Made by a program: the position numbers and the translations under genes. The notes below the pieces were generated by a model, which ran no database searches, had not been told where the DNA came from, and saw nothing but the letters and a program-made list of their open reading frames with translations. DNA of 34,292 nt from Archaeoglobaceae archaeon (lineage in GTDB: Archaea; Halobacteriota; Archaeoglobi; Archaeoglobales; Archaeoglobaceae), in the NCBI GenBank assembly GCA_015523335.1, contig WAKM01000047.1, forward strand, positions 1 to 34,292, given 5' to 3'. This document shows, piece by piece, positions 25,252 through 33,328 of this stretch (positions within the stretch are counted from its first letter, which is position 1; every line of letters begins with the position of its first letter).

Positions 25252-27055
25252 TTCCAGCACCTCCAGCAACGTAAATATAAATCAGAACTAAAAGCACTGT
25301 CAAGAATATATAAAATACGTAGATCCCCAATTTACCGTTCATCAGGTAACGTCTAAAAATGTCCGCAACATTTCGCGTAACTTCAGCGGAGTTAATGTAT
25401 AATTTCTCAATGAAGTCACCCCACATAACTCTGCAGACTTCTTCCTTCGTATTATATAACCACCTTAAAGTAAGTCTCGGGATGTTAGAGTAAGCCAAAG
25501 AGTTGTAACTTTCACTTTCGCAACCTCCATTCCAAGGTTTTGTAAGTCTGTATTTTTTCCTCGTTAAGACGAACAGGAGAGACACAAAGGCGACCAGAAA
25601 TACGAAGACGAAAGTAGGTGAGATCCCTCCGAAGCTCTTTCCTGAAAGGATTAGGTATCCGGGAGGAATGTTGAGTGCACCACTAATAAATTCGTCAGAA
25701 CTAATTCCTGAGAGAAGTTTGACTACGGGTGAGTAGAATCGAAGGACTAATTGCGGTAGGGCGCCAAGCAGGACAACCGTAACTATTAGAACTATAATTC
25801 CAAAATCTGTAGCCTTTACTCTCTCTTCTTCCGCCTTCTGGAAACCGAAGGAGATTATTTTGCTCATGGTTATAGTGCTAATTCCTGCAGCTAAGGCTAT
25901 TACAGCGCCAACGAGTAGCACCAGAATTCTGTATTCTACACTTGAGATTTCAAAGGACTGAAAGAGGGTTTCGAGTGCCATCCACTCTGAAACGAAGCCG
26001 GGGAATGGAGGGATTGCGGCCAGTGATAAGGCGGAGATGTAACCCCCAAGAACAGCAATTCTACTCAGTCTTGCTTTCTGGAGCCTTGCTAAATCTGAAG
26101 ATGATTTTTCAACAAGACCTGCAACGAGAAAGAGCAAAGCCTTCGCTGTACTGTGTGAGAAGGCAAAGAATAGAGCCGAGATCAGGGAGAATGCAGCCAA
26201 AATTGTGTTGTTGTGCCATGTTGCAATTATGTAAGCTCCGATGAGTACAAAAATTATTCCATCGTTCTCGATTGTGCTATATGCTGGGAGCTCTTTGACT
26301 TTCTCTGAAGTGGCTGCAAAAAGTGCCCCTATTGCAGCAGTAATAGCTCCAAGGATCAAGATTATGACCGAGACCCAGATAGGAGGTGTAGCTATAGAGA
26401 GCATCCTGAAGATTCCATAAACACCCATTAGCGTTAACACAGCGCTGAGCAACGATGACATATTCGAGGGTGCTGCTGAGTGAGCCGGTGGAAGCCAGAT
26501 GTGGAACGGAAATATTGCCATCTTAATACTAAAACCGAGTATGGCTATAAGCAGGATCCAGCTCAGCTCAGCTGAGTTTCTCCAGTCATTAAAGTGGATA
26601 CTTCCGGTCGATGCAATACCCATAGCGAAGCTGAGAAGGATTAGAATCGTGCTTAGCTCACCAAAAGCTAAGAAGCTGTATGCAGCTCTGCCACTTTCCT
26701 TTCTCGCGGAGATTGCTAAGAAAGACGCTATAGTCATTCCTTCCCATCCCACGAGGAAAGTCAAGGCGTCCCTGCTCACAAGGATCAAAACCATCGACAT
26801 AATTGCAAGTGCAAAGGATGCTGAAAGCCTGTTATCGTAGTGATCGTATCCTATCGAATATATACTTGCGGAGAACCAAACCAAAGACGAGATCAGCATG
26901 AAATATCTTGTTATAGGTTCAAGCTGGGCAGTCAGTGAGAGATAAATCAGCAGAGCACTACTGATTGCTGAAAGGATGTAGGATACCTTCTTAGACAGAA
27001 ACGCTATGAGCGAAGCTACAATGAGGAGTATAAAACACGATAAAAGCAACATCAT
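25244..27055 (-). CDS. NuoL/HyfB-like proton- or cation-pumping membrane subunit
   Basis: A 603-residue polytopic antiporter-like subunit with about 15-16 membrane helices. Family parts include LTFLVGWEGMTIASFLAI (the key Glu in helix 5), KMAIFPFHIWLPPAHSAAPS (the Lys and His of the ion path), FAFSHSTAKALLFLVAG, and PPFPGFVSEWMALETL. The C-terminal part extends past residue 480 with a long cytoplasmic stretch and a final membrane helix (FYIFLTVLLVLIYIYV), as in HyfB/MrpA-type proteins. Its ATG overlaps the stop of the small-subunit gene. It should move H+ or Na+ across the membrane. Confidence 0.9.
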   Translation of the reverse strand: MMLLLSCFILLIVASLIAFLSKKVSYILSAISSALLIYLSLTAQLEPITRYFMLISSLVWFSASIYSIGYDHYDNRLSASFALAIMSMVLILVSRDALTFLVGWEGMTIASFLAISARKESGRAAYSFLAFGELSTILILLSFAMGIASTGSIHFNDWRNSAELSWILLIAILGFSIKMAIFPFHIWLPPAHSAAPSNMSSLLSAVLTLMGVYGIFRMLSIATPPIWVSVIILILGAITAAIGALFAATSEKVKELPAYSTIENDGIIFVLIGAYIIATWHNNTILAAFSLISALFFAFSHSTAKALLFLVAGLVEKSSSDLARLQKARLSRIAVLGGYISALSLAAIPPFPGFVSEWMALETLFQSFEISSVEYRILVLLVGAVIALAAGISTITMSKIISFGFQKAEEERVKATDFGIIVLIVTVVLLGALPQLVLRFYSPVVKLLSGISSDEFISGALNIPPGYLILSGKSFGGISPTFVFVFLVAFVSLLFVLTRKKYRLTKPWNGGCESESYNSLAYSNIPRLTLRWLYNTKEEVCRVMWGDFIEKLYINSAEVTRNVADIFRRYLMNGKLGIYVFYIFLTVLLVLIYIYVAGGAGNV

Positions 27056-27705
27056 TTACTCAACCCCCCTCTTGCTTTCAAAAGCCCGTGTAGCAGGGCA
27101 ATAGGCGGTGGCGGGCAACCGGGGATTTTTACATCGACTTCAACGTATCTTTCAAGTCCCCCCTTACCTTCTTCAAAAATCCCACCACTCAGCGCACATG
27201 TGCCCGCAGCTACGACAATCTTTGGTTCAGGCATAGCATCGTAAGCTTCAAGCAGTGCATCGATCATTCTGTCAGTTGGGTAGCCTATAACCAGTAACAC
27301 ATCTGCATGCCTGGGAGTAGGTGTGAAGAAGAAGCCGAGCCTGTGGAAGTCGTAGAAGGGGTTATTCAGCATTTCGAGCTCCATATTGCAGGCGTTACAT
27401 GAGCCGACATCAACAACGAAAATGTGGATCGAGCGAGAAAAAGGTAAGGATTTTCGGACTTCTGCAAACTCAACATTTCTGCTTCTTTTGAATCCGTATT
27501 CCTCGCACTTCCCGCAAAATATACATTTGCTGACATCGATGGTGTCTGAGATTGCATTCGTTGGACAATATTTTCTTGCAGACTCTATATCCGCAACCTT
27601 AGGCATCGGTATTCCTATCTCCGGCACCTCGTCGTAACTCGGTCTTTTCTTGGGATATTTAGTGGTTAGAATACCTTTCTTTAAACCTCTCAGCACCCAC
27701 CTCAT
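27052..27705 (-). CDS. HyfI/NuoB-like small subunit with N-terminal ferredoxin segment
   Basis: A 217-residue iron-sulfur subunit. Cys47, 61, 64 and 67 (YCPTN, CIFCGKC) can bind one 4Fe4S cluster in a short ferredoxin-like segment. Cys103, 106 (GSCNACNMEL), 170 (GTCALSGG) and 197 (PGCPPPP) form the proximal cluster site of complex I and group 4 hydrogenases, all kept. It may combine the roles of HyfH and HyfI in one chain. A Shine-Dalgarno AGGTGAT precedes ATG 27705. The intact clusters suggest the complex still carries electrons although its NiFe site is lost. Confidence 0.9.
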   Translation of the reverse strand: MRWVLRGLKKGILTTKYPKKRPSYDEVPEIGIPMPKVADIESARKYCPTNAISDTIDVSKCIFCGKCEEYGFKRSRNVEFAEVRKSLPFSRSIHIFVVDVGSCNACNMELEMLNNPFYDFHRLGFFFTPTPRHADVLLVIGYPTDRMIDALLEAYDAMPEPKIVVAAGTCALSGGIFEEGKGGLERYVEVDVKIPGCPPPPIALLHGLLKARGGLSK

Positions 27706-27711
27706 AAAAGA

Positions 27712-29013
27712 TCACCTATCCGCCTCAGCAAAACTTAAACCAAAGCTCTCAATTGCGAAGGGAAAATCAGTAAATATATTACCTCTAACTGCATGAGCAA
27801 AAGCAACGTAGTTTATCAGCGACGAGGGTCTTATCCCCACCCACTTTAAAATGTCATCTTTTGCCTCGACAACTACAAGCACATCACCTTGGGGTGCTTC
27901 TACTCTGCCGTAACGGAATCCGTCAGCTTTATTATCACTCTTGAGTGCCGTCTGTGGCATTTCGTTGGCAAGATGTCTGATAATCTCAATGGAGTTCCGG
28001 ATTTCCTCGACTCTCACAACCATCCTCGCGAGCGAATCGCCGCTATGTTGCAAAGCAACACTAAAAGGCGTTTCTGAATAGAATGAGTCGAAGGTTCTTA
28101 CGTCCCTTTCGACTCCAGATCCCTTAGCGGTAACTCCCACCGCATCCAACCGTAGAACATCATCTTTACTTAGCACAGCTGTGTTGTGGATTCTGTCTAT
28201 AAATATCCTCGAATTGAGTAGTAAATCTATGAGTTCCTCAAATTCCTTTTCTATGTCATCCAACTTTCTTAGCAGAATGTCAGTGTCTATGTTCCTTCTA
28301 ATTCCTCCTGGAATATTGAGGCCGAAGATGTAACGGTGTTTGAATAGCTTAGCGTTCAGTCTCAAAACTTCTTCAACTAATGCTGAGAAGTGAGATGTTG
28401 CGACCTTTTGCGAAGCTGCCATGGCAAGCCTCTGGATGACACGAAAGTGGTTGTAAAGTCTCTCCAGCTCCAGAGCGATGACTCTTATGTATTCAGCTCT
28501 GTCAGGTGTATTGTTTCCTTCTACTGCTTTACAGAGTGCAGTTGAATACGCTACAGAATTCGTTCCACACATTCTTTCGATCAAGAACACCGCTTCCTCT
28601 ATTCTTCTACCTACCATTTTATCCTCAACGCCTCTGTACTTGTAACCAAGCTCAGGCACTACATTCAGAATCCTTTCGCCGTAGGTAAGTATTCTAAAAG
28701 CTCCAGCTTCCCACAAACCCGAAGTTACGGGACCGTAGTGTAACTCCACAACACCATTTGGACACTCCATAAGATAGGCATCCATATTACCGCAGAGAGC
28801 ATAGTAAATTGGCCTGAGAGTTCCAAGATCAAATTCGGAGTTGTTTACGTAGGTAAACTGCGTTTTTCCACTATTGTAATCTGTCCAAATGTATATATCA
28901 AGCTCGTCCTTACGGAAGTAAGCGGTGAGAGTAAGTTTTTTATCCTTAGCCATTTCAGCCAGCTCGTATTCGCTGGTCTCTTTGATTGCTTCTTCAACAT
29001 TACCGTGTATCAT
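27712..29013 (-). CDS. Hydrogenase-like large subunit lacking the NiFe-binding cysteines
   Basis: A 433-residue fusion. Residues 1-85 are NuoC-like (LTLTAYFRKDELDIYIWTD); residues about 90-433 are NuoD/HycE-like (HYGPVTSGLWEAGAFRIL, PELGYKYRGVEDKM). In NiFe hydrogenases the first metal motif is R-x-C-G-x-C; here it is ERMCGTNSVAY, with only Cys149. The second, near the C-terminus (DPCxxCxxR), is replaced by GLSFAEADR. So at least three of four Ni ligands are missing and hydrogenase activity is not expected. The rest of the fold is well kept, so this is not a decayed gene. It fits the Ehr class of complexes. Its start overlaps the HyfF-like stop (ATGA). Confidence 0.9.
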   Translation of the reverse strand: MIHGNVEEAIKETSEYELAEMAKDKKLTLTAYFRKDELDIYIWTDYNSGKTQFTYVNNSEFDLGTLRPIYYALCGNMDAYLMECPNGVVELHYGPVTSGLWEAGAFRILTYGERILNVVPELGYKYRGVEDKMVGRRIEEAVFLIERMCGTNSVAYSTALCKAVEGNNTPDRAEYIRVIALELERLYNHFRVIQRLAMAASQKVATSHFSALVEEVLRLNAKLFKHRYIFGLNIPGGIRRNIDTDILLRKLDDIEKEFEELIDLLLNSRIFIDRIHNTAVLSKDDVLRLDAVGVTAKGSGVERDVRTFDSFYSETPFSVALQHSGDSLARMVVRVEEIRNSIEIIRHLANEMPQTALKSDNKADGFRYGRVEAPQGDVLVVVEAKDDILKWVGIRPSSLINYVAFAHAVRGNIFTDFPFAIESFGLSFAEADR

Positions 29014-30368
29014 TTCAATATCACCCCCAAAACTCCAAAGCTTATTGCGAGGGCGATAAGGGCTGATAGCAACGGTATAGCTTCGGCGTAAAGCGGAAGT
29101 TTTCCGCCCTTACCGTAACCGAAGACCATCTTCGTGACGTGATAGTTCAGTGATAGAAAGGACAGAAGTATTGCTATAAGCAAAGTTATCGTGAGAGTTA
29201 GGTTTGAAAGGGAGTGTGAAATTATCACGAGTTCCGCTAAAAAGCTCGCAAAGGGCGGTGCACCTGTTACAGCTAAGGCACCCAGTATCAGCGCTATTCC
29301 TGTCAATCTAAAAGAGTTCAGAAGTCCACTAACTTCCCTAATTTTATCCGTTCCGTAAGTCGTTACCACATTTCCACCAGCGTAAAAAAGACCGGCTTTT
29401 GCAAAGGTGTGAATGATAAGAAGTAGGAATGAGGCAAGCGTAGCTTCTTTTCCGAGTCCTAAACCAGCAGTGGCAATTCCCATGACATCCATACATGAGT
29501 AAGCAAAGAGCCTCATGATAAATTCCTGAGGGATCATTAGAATAGCCGCTATCAAAGCCGTTACAGCTCCAAAAAAGACAGTCATGTTGGCAGCAACGTG
29601 AGCGTTGCTGGCTATGGCTATGGAGAGAATCCTGTAGTATGTGAGAAAAGCCACTGGAAGCAGGGCTGCTGAGAGCATAGCGCTGATCGGCGGTGGAGCG
29701 CATCCATACGCATCGGGATGCCATGTGTGCATAGGAAACAGCCCGATCTTTGTCCCAAGGCCTATAAGAGCGAACGCTACAGCAACTAGGGCGGTGTAAG
29801 GCGGAAGTCTGATCTCATACCAGTTTAAAGTGTTTGACGATGAATATATTACGTCCAGTGATAACAGAGCAAAGCCAAGGCCTACTGAGGCAAGTATCAT
29901 GTATCTCCAAGCAGCTTCTATACTCTCTATTCTCTTTTCCAGCGCTATTAAGAGAACGCTGACGATTGTCGTAGTTTCAAGTCCAATCCACATCAAACCG
30001 AGATTTGGCGTTAAAGACGTGAAGAACATCATCAGGGCAAATAGGTTTAGCAGAGGATAGTAATACCTCCTTTCAGAAGAAATATCACCCGTCCTTTTAA
30101 CATAATATACTGAGTAAGCAGAGGAAAACATGTATACGAAGGCTACGAGAAAGACAACTATTGCCGAGTAGAGATCGACGTAAAATATTCCATCCGTGGC
30201 ACTTCCACCTTTCACTGCTTCAATAAGTAGTAATACAGATACTCCAGCAGTTAGCATTGAGGATAGTAGAGTTATTGCCTCTCTGAACCTTTGGTATGGT
30301 AGCAACGATATAAAGGTGGCAAGCAACGGTGAAAGCAGTAATATCCACACTGCATTCTGCACATCCAT
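29010..30368 (-). CDS. HyfF/NuoN-like antiporter-type membrane subunit
   Basis: A 452-residue polytopic protein with about 13-14 membrane helices. Key parts are LGLMWIGLETTTIVSVLLI (the conserved Glu), GTKIGLFPMHTWHPDAYGCA (the ion-path Lys and His), and LLIIHTFAKAGLFYAGGNVV. This is the second antiporter-like subunit of the complex. ATG 30368 overlaps the stop of the HyfE-like gene (TGATG) and is preferred over the GTG one codon upstream. Confidence 0.9.
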   Translation of the reverse strand: MDVQNAVWILLLSPLLATFISLLPYQRFREAITLLSSMLTAGVSVLLLIEAVKGGSATDGIFYVDLYSAIVVFLVAFVYMFSSAYSVYYVKRTGDISSERRYYYPLLNLFALMMFFTSLTPNLGLMWIGLETTTIVSVLLIALEKRIESIEAAWRYMILASVGLGFALLSLDVIYSSSNTLNWYEIRLPPYTALVAVAFALIGLGTKIGLFPMHTWHPDAYGCAPPPISAMLSAALLPVAFLTYYRILSIAIASNAHVAANMTVFFGAVTALIAAILMIPQEFIMRLFAYSCMDVMGIATAGLGLGKEATLASFLLLIIHTFAKAGLFYAGGNVVTTYGTDKIREVSGLLNSFRLTGIALILGALAVTGAPPFASFLAELVIISHSLSNLTLTITLLIAILLSFLSLNYHVTKMVFGYGKGGKLPLYAEAIPLLSALIALAISFGVLGVILK

Positions 30369-30985
30369 CACCCCACAAGTTTCTCCAGCTCGACGTATCC
30401 GTATTCTTTCTCCGCAGCGAGAATTATGCCCACGAGAACTATGCCAAGCAGATCGAGAAGAACGCCAGCTTCAAACACCATCGGAAGATTCGTAAGGACG
30501 CTCACGTAAAGAAGAGCGTTCTCTTCGGATATATACCCTACAAGTTGTGCGAAAGCATTCTTCCTTGCTATCATTATAAGAAAGCTCAGGAGCAAAAGCA
30601 CAATTGCAAGCACCCCACTCTTAACGTTTAAGATCGAATGAAGTGGTTGGTATAATACATAGCCAACAATTGCCAGCAGAATTCCCGCCAACGTTAAACT
30701 TGGAACTCTCGTCTCAACTTCCCTGTAATCCCAGATGGGATTGTTGCGTATGTCACGTCGTATTATCCAAGGTATCAGTAGCCCTCTTACCATCAGCGTT
30801 AGTATCGACAGTGCTATCAGTTCAATTGAATGCCTGAAAACTCCGAGAATCCCGATGAGAATTGCGAGCAATATCGACTGCAATGCAATAGAGTTTATCA
30901 TCGGTTTTACGTAACTTTGGTTCAGAATCTCGAAAGTCACGAGGATTATTAGAATGCCCAAAAAGTCCACGAGCGTTTCGATCAT
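30368..30985 (-). CDS. HyfE-like membrane subunit
   Basis: A 205-residue, very hydrophobic protein with about six or seven helices, resembling hydrogenase-4 component E (HyfE), which is partly related to NuoK/MrpC. A conserved-looking stretch is LIPWIIRRDIRNN in a cytoplasmic loop. ATG 30985 is chosen because GGAGGTG (30998-30992) lies six bases upstream; a GTG at 30994 falls inside that Shine-Dalgarno site. The gene starts one base after the NuoH-like stop. Confidence 0.82.
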   Translation of the reverse strand: MIETLVDFLGILIILVTFEILNQSYVKPMINSIALQSILLAILIGILGVFRHSIELIALSILTLMVRGLLIPWIIRRDIRNNPIWDYREVETRVPSLTLAGILLAIVGYVLYQPLHSILNVKSGVLAIVLLLLSFLIMIARKNAFAQLVGYISEENALLYVSVLTNLPMVFEAGVLLDLLGIVLVGIILAAEKEYGYVELEKLVG

Positions 30986-30986
30986 A

Positions 30987-31934
30987 TCACACACCTCCGA
31001 ACAAGAAAAATGAAACGATCGCGAGGAGCGCGAGTGTGAAGGATATCGTCAGATAGTCTAGTATCTTGAAGAGCCTAATTTTAGCGAGAGTCTCCTCCAC
31101 AATAACAAAGACGAATATCAAAACGATCATCTTTAGTAGCAATGTCACCACTCCTGTTGCAACAGAAATTGCCGAGTAATCCCTTGCAACACCCCACGGA
31201 AAGGCGAAGACGTTGAGAAAAACTGCCATGAGTATGAAGGACTTCATGTATGCCCCCCATTTAAGTAATGCGTACTGCGGACCCGAGTATTCCATCACTT
31301 TACCCTCGTCAATCATGCCGAACTCCATCAGTCCCTCGCTTTCGATGGGAATCTTTCCGGTTTCAAAGAGAAGCAGCATGAAGAAGGCCGCCACAATTAG
31401 AAGATGAGTCGGTGAAACTATCCATTTCATCTGTGTGGACAAGACTTTATTCGTAACGAAGGGGTTGTTGGTGGAAGTTACCAAGGCAACACCAAAGAAA
31501 ACCATTATGAGTGTAGGCTCAGCGAGGGCTGCAAAGCTTATGGCTCTGCTTGCTCCAATTGCCGTGTAAAAGCTTCCAGTTCTTGTGACAGCTATCACCG
31601 ACACGATCGCTGCGAGCGTAAACAGAAACGCCCCTCCAAGAAAGTCAACCATTGGTGCAAAGGGTAGCGGGTAACCTGCAACGATAGGGAGAACCATGGG
31701 CAGTATCAGATAGCACGAGAAGGCGATAATGGGGGCAAGATGAAAGATCGGAGAAGAAGTTGGGGCTACGACTTCCTTCCTCATGAACTTTATCAGGTCG
31801 TAGTATGGTTGGAAAATACTGACTCCTCTTCGCGACTCCACGATTGCCTCTGCTTTCTTGAGTATTCCTACCATCAAAGGAGATGCGAGAACTACTAGTC
31901 CAACTTGGATAGCATTGACCACTTGCGGATGCAT
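30987..31934 (-). CDS. NuoH/HycD-like membrane subunit, first gene of the fluoride-riboswitch operon
   Basis: A 315-residue protein with about eight helices that joins the membrane arm to the peripheral arm. Family parts are RRGVSIFQPYYDLIKFMRKE (the complex I 'RxGPxxxQPxaDxxK' region), GASRAISFAALAEPTLIM, and LLFETGKIPIESEGLMEFG. ATG 31934 is chosen: GGAGGTG (31947-31941) lies six bases before it, while the GTG at 31943 overlaps the Shine-Dalgarno site. The site is directly next to the riboswitch aptamer. Confidence 0.92.
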   Translation of the reverse strand: MHPQVVNAIQVGLVVLASPLMVGILKKAEAIVESRRGVSIFQPYYDLIKFMRKEVVAPTSSPIFHLAPIIAFSCYLILPMVLPIVAGYPLPFAPMVDFLGGAFLFTLAAIVSVIAVTRTGSFYTAIGASRAISFAALAEPTLIMVFFGVALVTSTNNPFVTNKVLSTQMKWIVSPTHLLIVAAFFMLLLFETGKIPIESEGLMEFGMIDEGKVMEYSGPQYALLKWGAYMKSFILMAVFLNVFAFPWGVARDYSAISVATGVVTLLLKMIVLIFVFVIVEETLAKIRLFKILDYLTISFTLALLAIVSFFLFGGV

Positions 31935-31948
31935 TACGTCCACCTCCG

Positions 31949-32020
31949 AAAGATAGGCGTCATCAGCCCCCTTGTGGGACAGTTAGGGTGGACGCCATCA
32001 CCCGTTGGGGGGTTATCTTT
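31949..32020 (-). promoter_or_regulatory. Fluoride riboswitch (crcB motif)
   Basis: Read on the minus strand, the leader contains every hallmark of the crcB fluoride aptamer: GGGTGATGGCGTCCACCC (32003-31986), then TAACTGTCCC, a short loop, GGGGGCTGATGACGCC (31971-31956). GGCGTC (31996-31991) pairs with GACGCC (31961-31956); GGGTG pairs with CACCC; the CTGATG after the second hairpin is nearly invariant in the class. It compares closely with the Thermotoga petrophila aptamer as I remember it (GGGCGAUGAGGC...GGGCUGAUGGCC). An outer 7-bp helix (AAAGATA, 32020-32014, with TATCTTT, 31955-31949) closes the structure just before the Shine-Dalgarno site. The regulated gene is NuoH-like, at 31934. Confidence 0.93.
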
Positions 32021-32030
32021 GAATTTTTGG

Positions 32031-32041
32031 ATATATAAATT
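32031..32041 (-). promoter_or_regulatory. TATA box of the fluoride-riboswitch operon
   Basis: On the minus strand TTTATATATCC lies about 20-26 bases ahead of the first base of the riboswitch leader (about 32020-32010). The predicted transcript therefore begins at or just before the aptamer. Confidence 0.7.
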
Positions 32042-32135
32042 TTCTTAGGAATTTTATACTTGATGCAACCTTAAAAAAGTAAGGAACATCCAAGCAAATT
32101 GATCTTCCATACAGCAGATGTCGAGTCTGGGGTAT

Positions 32136-33176
32136 TCATTCTATTCTGTTCGAATCCAATATCGACATGAGTTCCGACGTATCTATTTCGCCTATACCTA
32201 TCGCCGAGTCTCCGGCGCCATACGATACTACGAGGCTGTCATCTACAAGCTGAGCACCGCATGGAAACACCGTGAAGGGTCTATCTCCGTAAACCTCGTA
32301 ACTCTCTTTCGGTTCCATGATGTAATAGGGCGTAACGGCCGTTACTTCCGCGTTGTCGTTCATCAGTATCGCAAACACCCTATACACCTTCGTTTCAACG
32401 TCTACGCCGTGGAGCAAGAACAGATACTCACCGTCAATCTTAACGGGTGGAGTTCCCCAACCGATTTTGTCTTCGAACTCGGCATGTTCCAAAACGAGCG
32501 TCGTGTTCTTTACGCTTATGTCTCTGAACTCAGTGAAACTGAATATGTCATCTGGAACATCGCTGATAGCCAAGTAAAACCTTTCATCCCTCATATGCGG
32601 TCTGTGGAAGAGTTTCAGCCCGTCCTTCATCTTAACCAGAAATGCATCCTTATCGCTGATTAAGAATCCCCTCAGAGCTTCCGGCATTCTGAAGACGCAA
32701 AGTTTTCGCCAGCCTTCTTTATCAAGAATCGCGGTAACGGGTAGAGTTCTCTCCACCCTAATCGACGGATCGAAGTAGTTTACGGTTCTGCCGCTGTAGG
32801 TTATAAGCCATTTACCGTCTATCTCGTAAACCCTCGGGTCTTCAACGCCCCAAAGGTCGAATTTGTTATTCGGATAGAGTATTATCTCGGCAGTGTAATG
32901 GCACGTGAAGAGGTTGTTAAAAACGTCCTTTATAGGGACTCTAAACTCGGCGATGGCGCTTGCATACGTGAAGTAACCCAAGACTATCCTGCCGTAAACA
33001 ATCAGCTCGTCTTCATCAACCATTATCGATGCGTTGAATATGGTAACGGGATTGTCTATCGGATACTTTTTGAGATGAACCTTGTTTGCAGTTATCACAC
33101 CTCGCCTCTTTACTATGTCTACGGTTTTGTTTTCCCTTCTAACATCTGTTCTGCAGATCGATCTGAACATCCCCAT
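32136..33176 (-). CDS. GH130-family glycoside phosphorylase/hydrolase-like protein
   Basis: A 346-residue five-bladed beta-propeller enzyme of the GH130 (formerly DUF377) type, which acts mainly on beta-mannosides by phosphorolysis or hydrolysis. Family parts are FNASIMVDEDELIVYGRI (first blade), DLWGVEDPRVYEIDGKW with the catalytic-region Asp (about residues 107-123), FHRPHMRDERFYLAIS, and WGTPPVKIDGEYLFLLHGVD. No signal peptide is seen, so it is cytoplasmic. ATG 33176 or 33170 are both possible starts; a TATA-like AAATATTTTAAAG is at about 33195-33207. Its sugar substrate and role in this archaeon are unknown. Confidence 0.82.
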   Translation of the reverse strand: MGMFRSICRTDVRRENKTVDIVKRRGVITANKVHLKKYPIDNPVTIFNASIMVDEDELIVYGRIVLGYFTYASAIAEFRVPIKDVFNNLFTCHYTAEIILYPNNKFDLWGVEDPRVYEIDGKWLITYSGRTVNYFDPSIRVERTLPVTAILDKEGWRKLCVFRMPEALRGFLISDKDAFLVKMKDGLKLFHRPHMRDERFYLAISDVPDDIFSFTEFRDISVKNTTLVLEHAEFEDKIGWGTPPVKIDGEYLFLLHGVDVETKVYRVFAILMNDNAEVTAVTPYYIMEPKESYEVYGDRPFTVFPCGAQLVDDSLVVSYGAGDSAIGIGEIDTSELMSILDSNRIE

Positions 33177-33328
33177 CCCGAGTAAGATTCAACTTTAAAA
33201 TATTTACGATTGTTGGTTATGATGATGGAAACATAATGAGCGTCCATTTTGTCGTATGTTGTCACGCCTGATCGGCCGATTCACTTTAACGAAAGTATTA
33301 AATGTTGACTTCTTACAGAGTTTTTGGT

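Noticed and set aside
24832-31934. Active group 4 NiFe hydrogenase or formate hydrogenlyase
   Set aside because: The large subunit lacks the NiFe-binding cysteine pairs, and no formate dehydrogenase or maturation genes are present in the window.
31935-32135. Second copy of the tRNA-Phe 3' end as an attachment site
   Set aside because: No match to the T-arm and acceptor sequence was seen by eye, and no integrase gene is in the window.
32118-32663. Plus-strand frame of 181 codons
   Set aside because: Lies antisense to the GH130-like gene, whose motifs are clear; the plus frame shows no family features.
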